The notes beneath the pieces are model-generated. The model did no database searches, was not told the origin of the DNA, and worked only from the letters and a program-made list of their open reading frames with translations. Shown one piece after another: positions 55,665 through 64,000 of a DNA stretch of 64,000 nucleotides. Every line of letters starts with the position of its first letter. Position 1 is the first letter of the stretch. Location: the NCBI RefSeq assembly GCF_051622035.1, contig NC_135362.1, forward strand, positions 22,281,001-22,345,000. The letters are read 5' to 3'. A program made the position numbers and the translations under genes. Source of the DNA: Arctopsyche grandis (Eukaryota > Arthropoda > Insecta > Trichoptera > Hydropsychidae).

Positions 55665-57274
55665 CAGTCGCGGTTTCGGAAACCGGAACACCATAGAAAA
55701 ATGTGATTTTGCGTGAAATTTCAGTGATCTCAAATAAAATAAACACCCAAAGTCATTAAAATGGTAGATTATATCATAGTGCTTTATTTTAAAGACAATC
55801 GTTAAGAAAAGAAACAACAAAAAAAAGGTAGGGAGAATTTTAGTCCGAGCCGGTTTTTATGACCAAACGCAGTCTCCACAGTTGAATGAAATTTTGAATG
55901 AAAAAACACAGTTAAAGCTTAAACTTTTAATTTTATTAGTCACATGGTATTATTTACAAATTATAAAAACTTAATTAATATTTTTTGCGGCTCCTTTTAA
56001 TTTTATGACGGCTTTTATACGGTTAGGCATAGAATCTATTTTTTCTTAAAATGTCGATGGGGAAGTCTTCATACCATACTTTTTCAATGGTCTCTTTTAA
56101 TGATTGATGGCTAGACACATTTGTTGTACTAATCCTATATTTAATAGCCATCCATAAATTTTCAATTGGGTTTGAATCGGGACTATTCCCAGGCCATGTT
56201 AATGTCTTTACACCCAATTCCTGCAAATAAACCCGAAACTAAAAAAAAAGTAACAAAAATATTTCAGTTTTTTGATCGAAATATTATTAATTACATTCAA
56301 TATCATTAAATAAAATTAATACTCACTAATTTAGCTCGATGACAAGGGGCAGAGTCATCTTGGAATATGACATCATCAGAATTTGAAAGATGGTTTTCCA
56401 TTGATGGGATAAAACTTTCTTCTAGAATTTTTTTATATGCTATTCCGTTAATGGAACCTTGCACAAACTGTATTCGACCAATTCCATAATAAGAAAAACA
56501 TCCCCAAACCATGTGGCTTGGGGGATGCTTCACTGTCTCAGGGTACATTTTTGGTTGAATTTTTCTCCAACTTTTCTTCGAACATACGGAAAACCATTGG
56601 AGCTGAAGAGGTTATATTTCGACTCATCAGAAAATGTGACTTGTCGCCAATCCGATATCGTCCAATTTTCGTGATATTTCGACTACTCTAATCGGTTTTT
56701 CATCATTTTCTTCGTAAGTAATGGTTTTTTCGCAGGTTTCCGAGCGTGCAGTCCAGCTTCACTGAGTCGTTTTCTTAAGGTTACATCACTAATTTCAATT
56801 GAAAATTGATCCGAGATCTCTTTTCTTATCTCTACAGCAGTTTTGAACCGTTGCCGTAAAGATAATAGAGTTATCAGGCGATCTTGTCTCTCGGATGTGC
56901 ATCTTTTCGGTCCTGTCCCCTTCTTACGAGCAAAAGTTCCAGAATCCTTTTTCTTTTTCATTATTCTTGACACAGTAGATACAGAACATCACATTTGTTG
57001 AGAAATTGATCGCAATGAATGTCCAGAGTCTGCCAAAGCCGCGATTTTTATATTCTCCTCCAATGATAGTTGAGTGTATTATCGCATGGTATTTTTATTT
57101 TCAACGATTTCGATCCGTACACCTCGAAAACTCACACTAAACTGAACTCAAATTGTAGAAAACAATCATATTTAAAAGACCCGATCATTAAAAACCACAC
57201 ACCTAAAGGGACGATATTTTTACTGCCCAAAAATCGTAATATCACAAGTGTTTCGGTTTCCGAAACCGCGACGG
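55665..57274 (-). mobile_element. Tc1/mariner element, decayed, with TA duplication
   Basis: The terminal repeats begin C.GTCGCGGTTTCGGAAACCG and are inverted at both ends, extending to AACAC. TA lies on both sides (55663-55664, 57275-57276). The length of about 1.61 kb is typical for a complete Tc1-like element. It sits between two Helitron copies (end 55657; next copy from 57277). Confidence 0.85.
55971..57087 (-). pseudogene. Tc1-type DD34E transposase pseudogene with apparent intron
   Basis: Reading the minus strand from 57087: an N-terminal helix-turn-helix region (LEENIKIAALADSGHSLRSI; STVSRIMKKKKDSG), a second HTH (SERQDRLITLLSLRQRF), then the catalytic region VTFSDESKYNLF, FQDDSAPCHRAK and WPGNSPDSNPIENLW. 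Stops interrupt it at 57081-57079, 56991-56989 and 56685-56683. A frameshift lies near 56560, and another at about 56035 separates the usual IDSMPNRIKAVIK end. Between HRAKL and FRVYLQELGV is an 88-bp segment (56326-56239) beginning GTGAGT and ending T9-AG, in phase 0. It is non-functional as it stands. Confidence 0.85.
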
Positions 57275-57276
57275 TA

Positions 57277-57597
57277 TATAAAAATCAATGTTTGTCTGTA
57301 ACGTATGCGTTTCTATACCATTCAACCGATTGCGATGAAACTTACAGGTGTTATTGTGTGTATGCCCGCGAAGATTTCTGCAAAAAAATTCCCAAAAACG
57401 CGAACGGAAATGGGAAAAACGGGAATGACTGGCATTGCAACGCAATAATTTCAAAGTGTTCGCTGCCTGCGTTTTTCTGATAGATTATCATTACTGTAAT
57501 TTAATTTGATTATTAAGTATTAATTTGAAATTGAAGCATTCACTTATCGAAATACCGAGAAACGGGAACGGGAATTGCTTACCGGTTTCAGGTAGTA
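57277..57597 (+). mobile_element. diverged non-autonomous Helitron copy
   Basis: It carries AATGTTTGTCTGTAACGTAT, TTCAACCGATTGCGATGAAA, GCATTGCAACGCAATAATTT and CGCTGCCTGCGTTTTTC in family order. An AT-rich insert precedes CGAGAAACGGGAACGGGAAT, and it ends TTTCAGGTAG. Only two GGGAAC units remain, so the array here never expanded or has contracted. Confidence 0.6.
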
Positions 57598-57903
57598 TGT
57601 TATTCAACTATGAAACAGACTTCATAACCAAAGGTAGGCGTTCGATGGATGCTTTCCGCACAAAAATGGTTCATTATTGTCAATTTCTTAGAAAAATAAT
57701 GCTTTTTTGCTCCCTTGTTTTCTATATAATTGAGCGGTCTATTGTTATTTGATGAGCACCCAGCCAGCGCTCATCTCTATTTTTAACAATTAGACATCGG
57801 ATAGGGATTGAAGCAGAAGGTTATTAAGGGTTATTTGTTAATTTTATTGAAAAACTACTTTTTACATGCTTTTTTGCTCTCTTGCTTTAAACTATTGGAA
57901 TGC
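57598..57903. other. no recognisable gene
   Basis: Short AT-rich interval. Two similar blocks (TTTTTTGCTCCCTTGTTTTC near 57705 and TTTTTTGCTCTCTTGCTTTA near 57869) suggest a small old duplication. Confidence 0.35.
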
Positions 57904-58090
57904 CCTGTTGTTATTTGTGGTAAACGGACAATTTCCCAAATGGTGATCTCACACACGATAATCGTTGTCATGAAAAAATCGCGAATACGGATTATTTGGC
58001 ACTCAAATTTTCGTTATAGTACGCGTGCGTGCCTCTCGGTGGGTGAAATTTTCGAGTGCCAGATATTCCATGTTCGAGGTCGCCTTATTA
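57904..58090. mobile_element. degenerate foldback MITE copy
   Basis: It contains GAAAAAATCGCGAATACGGA, TTGGCACTCAAATTTTCGTT and the inverse half TTTTCGAGTGCCAGATATTC, matching the core of the 204-bp foldback family. Its ends are not clear. Confidence 0.5.
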
Positions 58091-58199
58091 TTGCTTGTTA
58101 TTTGCAATTCGAACCGATGTCTAATAATATTTTTATATTATATTTTATAATGATTTACCCTCGAGCGACACCTATGGTAATCAACTTGTACATTAAACT

Positions 58200-58480
58200 T
58201 GTATAATACATATAATGCACCAATGGTATTAAACTTGTATAATACATATATAAATGTATAGATTATGAATTTGAAATTATATTCAAAGAGTGGTGAATAA
58301 TAGGAGGCAGGATTTTAGGACAGGAATAGTAGGCAGTTTTGCCGATTTGATGAGGAACCGTTTCAACAATGAAATCAGATGAATTGAAATATTCTGGGAG
58401 CACTGCAGAAATACTTCTGAATAAATTATTTTTAATCGAGTTCAAACCAGGACTTGAACCCGGAAACCTCTCGTTTGTCA
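58200..58480 (-). repeat. tRNA-derived SINE (minus strand)
   Basis: On the minus strand the B box GGGTTCAAGTCCTGG (about 58450-58464) precedes the body TCATCTGATTTCATTGTTGA, AACGGTTCCTCATCAAATCG and CACTCTTTGAATATAATTTC. A near-duplicate of its 3' flank (TTAAACTTGTATAATACATA) occurs also at 5183 and 58194. Confidence 0.6.
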
Positions 58481-61400
58481 ATAAGAAATCAAAGTATGAT
58501 TTGGCATAAGAATTTTTTTTCAACAAAAAATTCTCAGAAAGAAATTTGTCTCGTGATATGACTCTCGTACATAGTTTTTTGATACTACGTACATATGTAC
58601 ACAAGTACATATGTGCAAATGCCGTAGTTAGACTCTGAATGCCTACCTTGATTGTGTATTTCATTCAAAGCACATGGGTTACGTAAAGATCGCATCTAAC
58701 TATAGACTAGTGTTAGGTCAAGGGTGAGGTTATGCTTTTATAGTATTTCATGATGTAATCGAGTATATCTGTAGTTTGAATACGATACATATTTTATTTA
58801 TGGCGACGAAACTTGATGACATCTTCGGTATACTTACATACATACATAGTTGACTTTGTATATACATATTATTATACACTTAATTATATTGCAACGTACA
58901 TGTTTTCTGAAAGGATGTACTTACTAAAATTAAAAAGTTGTAACGAATGCTTTTAATTTCAATTCAAAGGATATAATCCGCCAAAGGTTCTGAAAAAGTT
59001 CTGCCAGTTTTATGTGCTTACTATATGATAATATTTAAATGTAAATAAAATTGTATTTATGCGAAAAATATATAAATTGCCGGAAAAGCTTCGGTTAAAA
59101 GCGTAAATATAAAAATTGTATTTGATAAGGCTTTTTCATTTTTGTATTTTTTTGTAAATAAAAAACTGGTTTATAAAGCAAGTGGAAATTTACTAAATAA
59201 AGTGTAAATTTACAAAGGCTTTTTGAAGGCGAAAATTTAAATATGAATTTTCAGCGTGGAAAATTTTAACGTTTCCGATAATACGCTATATAATGTGTGA
59301 ATAGAATAAACGCTGCAAAAAAAATTTTTTTTTGCTTGATAATTTTTATTTTTAATATAATAAAAATATTATTTTCGTGTGAAATTAGCACTGTGATAAA
59401 GTACGAAATTTATTCCTCGTGAACGAATCTGTTTATTCTCCCTCAAGCGAAGCTGCCGGAGCCCCAAAAGTGCTATCCCTATGTTCATATATAATGCAAA
59501 ACCTTCAATCCGTTTACATTTGTGATTTTGTCCGCGAAAAATGGAATATTGCGGAAATGTCATAAATATTTTCTTGAACGAAATCTCGTATGTGTTTATG
59601 GCATTATAAACGGATAACTTAGCTTTAAGAGCCAACAAATTTGAAAAAAGGGTCAAAACATGCAGGAAAAACGGAATGTGAAGCATTGGGGATTGGGGCC
59701 ACCTTCGTATTTGTCTATTCAACTTTACATGGAGGTTCTTGTGAGCCAGTGTAAGCTTCTATTGTTCGTATATTTCTGTCTGCTTGTCATGTTTTGCATT
59801 GTTTAATATTTACAATAAAACTCAGAACTTCAAAGTTTATGTTATTCAATTTTACCGGTTTTAAATATAGAATATTCAATTACCTGGAGAATAATGCTTG
59901 CCGGTTTTTCCGCCATTTTCTTACAAACGCTATCGGGTAGACCGGTTAATCAAAATATAGGTATACAAGAATGAGACTATTTTTATAAATTTAAAAATTG
60001 ATAATATCAAACAGAAAGTAAAGCACACGTACAGTGCATTATATCAGATGGAATAAATAGTCGACAGCGATAGCGATAGATGTATACAAAATAAACGTAG
60101 GCACGAATTAGTCGAATATTACCTGTATATTTTGATCGTGACTTATTGCTCAAGGCTTAAAATTTGATTTGTACATGCATTAGAAATCTTAATTGTACGT
60201 AACTCGTTGATGTCTGCAACGTTTATGGTTTAGTTAACTACGGAAAAGCAGCTACCGTAACTATAGTTTTGTCAATTGGGTGCAATGATGGCATTAAAGA
60301 TTTTATAGCCCATAAAATACAGTGCAATACTGAGCATTCTGTTAGAGTTGTGTCAATCGGGAGGAAAAGAAAAAAAATGTATTTGATTGGGTGCAGTATA
60401 CATTCATGTGGGTGAATAAAATACTTCTAATTTATTATCTACTCATATTATCTGTTATAAAAGGGTAGATAATTTAGAATGCACTTTGATGGCAAGTATA
60501 TGAATATATCTTGCATTTTATATTGGTTTGACTGCATTTTTCGTAAAAGTGGAAAACGTGGATTGAAAAGAAAATGAAAAATTTGCAAGAAAATCATGAA
60601 ATTTTAGTATACATGAAAGATAGAAATTAAAGGGGGATCTTCTATGCCAAATTTTCTCATATGATGCCAAGTAGATCTACATGGGTAATGTTCCAAAGCG
60701 TTTTTCACTTCTGAATAAATTGTTTTAATAGCTTATTTACATATGTATATGTACATACATATGTACTTGTCTGTTTAATTAGAATTTTCCAAATATTGTT
60801 TTTAAATGTCTACATTTTCAAATATGTATATACTATGCACAAAAAAAGAGTTGTGTTTCGGAGTTACATACATAGATCATCAGAAATTATTAGCTTTCAG
60901 CTTCCGATTTTCAGCAATATTTTCGTATTTATTTTTAATGTTAAACTTTTACTAAATGAATCGCTAAAATTACAATTGTTAAATTGAATTATGTTATTTT
61001 ATTTGGTAGCTGAAAATGTTCCATGTTCTATAATTTAACAATGGAGTTTGAAATTGAATTTGAAATATTTATAATTATGTCTGTTGGAATGATTAATATA
61101 ATTGTCAATTAGTTGATAAATTTTAATCTAAGCCCTCTTATAGTTTAATACTGATAACTAAGATACTAGTCAGTTTCAATTAACGAAGATTTTATCTTTT
61201 TGGTAGATAGAATTGTGGATGATGAAATTTCTCCGATGGATTTGTTGTTTTTTAAGTTTTGATTTTAAGCCAATGTAGTCTGTTATGGCCATCGAGCATA
61301 AGCCGCGAAAGAAAAGTTTTCGAGAGGGTCATCGGGAATAAGCCCGGGCGTCGAATATTAATTAGTAAAACTCGTTAAAACGAGCCGAATTCGGAAGATG

Positions 61401-62063
61401 GAACTGAGAGACGAATCGGAGTGATTTTATCAGCCAAGGATTGTCGTGTTAAATTGGCCAAAGTTTATTCCTCGGCCGTTTTCATCGTTTACAGAATTTA
61501 TTTTCGACGACCAATTAAACTGAACCGGGTTGGAAGAGGCTCAATTAAGCTTTGGACTACACGGGCAATTTAATTTTTATTTATTAATATAATATATCAT
61601 TACCGATACAAGTATGTATGTACGTATGTACCTATATATAAAATTTTAATATTGGACGAATTATATTATAATTTTGTATTCAAAAAGTTTCAAATATACA
61701 CATATGTATGTATACCTACATACGTGTATTATTTGGACTTGAATAATACGATTCAATAAAACTTAATTGACTATGATATGATATGATTTCAATAGACATA
61801 ATTGACTATGTGTGTTGGACATAATTTCATGTAAAGAAAATTACGTATTAATCATATAAGTTAGCGTTGAAAATCGGATTATATACATATTTTCACGATT
61901 GTGTGAGTTCGCATTAGTCAAATTTCTAAAAAAACATGACGAGTATTTCAATGTGTTCTAATTTTATCGTAAGAAATGATTATTGCGATAATATTTTTAC
62001 ATTTTTATGATAGATTTAATATGTAATTTAACACGTGTATGGATAATTTAAAAATATAATAAA
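58481..62063. other. no recognisable gene; one GC-richer island
   Basis: About 3.6 kb without supported exons or transposon ends. The frame at 59369-59722 (minus) has no family match. Bases 61270-61560 have clearly higher G+C (GGCCATCGAGCATAAGCCGC, AAGCCCGGGCG, GAACCGGGTTGG) and may be a conserved non-coding element. Confidence 0.35.
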
Positions 62064-62413
62064 GTAGCTGCACCCGACATGCGTTGCAATGCCACAATAA
62101 CGCATGTAATTCCCGTTCCCATTCCCGTTCCCGTTCTCGTTCCCGTTCACATTTGAACAGAAAATCACAGGCAGTGAACACGTTGGTAGCGACGCGAAAA
62201 CATTTGAAATTATAGCGTTGCAATGACACTCATTCCCGTTTTTCACGTTTTCGTTCCCGTTTTGGGCGATTTTTTTTCACAATAATCTTCCCGGACATGC
62301 ATACAACAAATCCTGAAAGTTCCATCGTAATCGGTTCAGTGGTTTAGGAGTCTATTCGAGACACACACACAGAAAGACAGACATTCATTTTTATATATAC
62401 ATACATATATAGA
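62064..62413 (-). mobile_element. non-autonomous Helitron copy (minus strand)
   Basis: On the minus strand it starts TCTATATATGTATG after an A, with AAAAATGAATGTCTGTC, TGAACCGATTACGATGGAAC, CGGGAAGATTATTGTG, six or so GGGAAC-type units, and a 3' hairpin region GCATTGCAACGCATGTCGGG. It ends GCAGCTAC (CTAG mutated) before T. It is about the same length as the 47858 copy. Confidence 0.7.
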
Positions 62414-64000
62414 TGTGTTTATTTCCGTGTTACAATTTTTTTCAAAGCTCACAAAGTTGCAATATGTAAATTTTAAACTTTTTTTCGGTCAACATTGACT
62501 CAATTATATTAGTTTATTTGCAAAATTTTACTCGTGGTCAACATATTCGAATACTCCCTAAAATTTTGCAATATGTGTGGTTTTATACGACACTTCCACA
62601 AATTACATAAAATTTATATGACACATAAAACGGAAGATGAAAGGGATATTTTTCGAATAAACTTTTTATTTCATTGATGGAATTCGGAAAGGTATGTATA
62701 TTTGCTTAAACCTGAAATTTGCTTTGATTTCAGAAATCAAATACACTTTTATACTTTACGTATACTTTTTATATTATTTTATAAATAAATAGTCCGAATA
62801 GAATTTTATTCTAAAATTTCGTCACTTGCCGCACATTTTTGCCGCATGTGACTTTTTAATTATTCAATTCTTTAGAATTTTTCTATGCACTGCTGATCTG
62901 TAATACACTTTTCTGTAATAAAGTACTTTCAATATTTGTTAATGCATATTTTATTTTAATTTGATTCGAATTAAATTTGCTCTAATTTATTTACGTATGT
63001 ATATACGTGCAATATATATACTGTTAGTTCAAAGAATACTTCTTCTTAGAATAAGGCACGTTCTATATGTACCTCCAGGTATACTTTACAAGGTATAATA
63101 GATAGGGTTTAGCCTTCGGACAAGCAAGGGGTGTGTTTTAAAAGTCAAAGTTCCATCACTCGGGAATTTATCACGACGCTCTCATCTTAATTACGTCACC
63201 ATCATTCTTCCGGCTCCTTTCTTTTCCACGAAGATAGCATCTGCGATAGTGATGTAGAGCCGTTCAAACGTCACTTAAATGTAAATTTGTCCTCGCATCG
63301 ACCGTTGGCGACTCGTAGTTTTTCCACTCGCAAACGTGCCCATCTTCTTTTGCGATTTTCCCTCGTGCGCGACGCGTCAAAAGGTGAAAAATTGTTATTG
63401 TATGATAATTTCAAAGTCTGTTTTGAGTGTGGACAAAGCTGACGAATGCTGTAATTGGCATGTTTGGCCCCGGCTACATGTTCTCGGCTCGCGTAACTTC
63501 TGACCTATTGTTCGACTCGGGGGCTTTTCTTTGTCCGCTTTTCGTACGTATTGGTCGCACTGACAAATTGCGAATGTTTTACAAATAGCCTTGTCCTCAC
63601 ATCGAACGTCATTCTCTATTATTATTTCCTCTGAAAATAGTAAAAAAAAACTGAGTGGTTTGCCGTTGAACGGAGATAACAAATGTCGGGACTGAAACGT
63701 GATACTAATGAAGCAGCCATCGAGCACGTACTAAGTACGACGTTCGATGCGATCAAATTTTCTATTATTATTTTTTGTGCATAAAAATAGACAGGAATTT
63801 TTCATTCAATAGGTACTTCATAAATGATACATCAATATTCGAAGATTATTTCGACGATTTTTAGTCAAATTACATATGTACAATGGATTCTATACGATTT
63901 TCTGGCATGTCTATACGGATGTACGCATTCGGAAAAGCTTTCCGAGTTTAAAGGTCTGGCGCAATGTAGAGAAAGTTATCAGTTCTAGTCACATTTGAGC
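62414..64000. other. no recognisable gene
   Basis: AT-rich to about 63110, then a more balanced-composition stretch (63110-63720) containing GCGATTTTCCCTCGTGCGCG and other CpG-bearing words. The 110-codon minus frame there has no family match. If the adenylyl cyclase gene continues to the right, this is intron sequence. Confidence 0.35.

Noticed and set aside
55175-55716. Arg-Glu, Gly-Asn, Gly-Thr, Arg-Ser and Val-Pro repeat proteins
   Set aside because: All six frames of a GGGAAC array are open; these are artefacts of the microsatellite.

Overview
The window is nuclear DNA from an animal, almost certainly an insect. It holds spliceosomal genes with short introns (about 60-400 bp), AT-rich non-coding DNA with many TACATATGTATG-type runs, and a dense, diverse load of transposons. 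The order or species cannot be fixed from sequence alone. Five protein-coding loci are recognisable. All other material is non-coding DNA, most of it made of mobile-element copies and relics.

Layout. (1) 1-16.6 kb: no host exon recognised; tRNA-derived SINEs, TTA/TAA-flanked MITEs, a 5'-truncated LINE with perfect target-site duplications (TSDs), an RTE-type LINE fragment nested in a Tigger-type transposase relic, and a tandemly duplicated segment with an inserted MITE. (2) 16.7-17.9 kb (minus): the first coding exon of frizzled, the Wnt/planar-polarity receptor; the remaining exons lie beyond the left edge. (3) 18.1-20.8 kb: a packed MITE cluster (a LINE inside a MITE, a 184-bp MITE, a hairpin of about 257 nt, two foldback elements, a hAT MITE). 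(4) 20.9-33.6 kb: the only gene-dense block, with three complete housekeeping genes: PDE12 (minus, 8 exons, 609 aa), ANAPC5 (plus, 13 exons, 771 aa) and Integrator subunit 2 (minus, 8 exons, 1167 aa). PDE12 and ANAPC5 are divergent across a 1-kb spacer filled by foldback elements. ANAPC5 and IntS2 converge, with 72 bp between stop codons and a palindromic AATAAATTTATT that can act as poly(A) signal on both strands. (5) 34.2-42 kb: a second, nearly identical LINE copy, a solo LTR, an RTE fragment, a SINE and a 121-bp (AT)n tract. (6) 43.5-44.0 kb: a GC-rich island ending in a splice-donor consensus, proposed as an untranslated first exon, and 54.35-54.91 kb: the first coding exon of a transmembrane adenylyl cyclase (best fit type 3-like), whose other exons lie to the right. 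(7) 47.8-62.4 kb: four copies of a non-autonomous Helitron family with an internal (GGGAAC)n array, a decayed Tc1-type element with an apparent intron, two abutting hAT elements, and a likely LTR relic.

The genes do not form one pathway: Wnt reception, mitochondrial poly(A)/2',5'-oligo(A) turnover, the cell-cycle ubiquitin ligase, Integrator-dependent transcription control, and cAMP signalling. The most notable material is structural: precisely dated nested insertions with intact TSDs, an expanding G4-capable hexanucleotide array carried by a Helitron family, a transposase intron whose removal gives exact DD34E spacing, and hairpin elements sitting in the promoter regions of host genes. All coordinates were read by eye. 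Exon borders were chosen so that GT/AG sites, reading phase and remembered family sequence agree.
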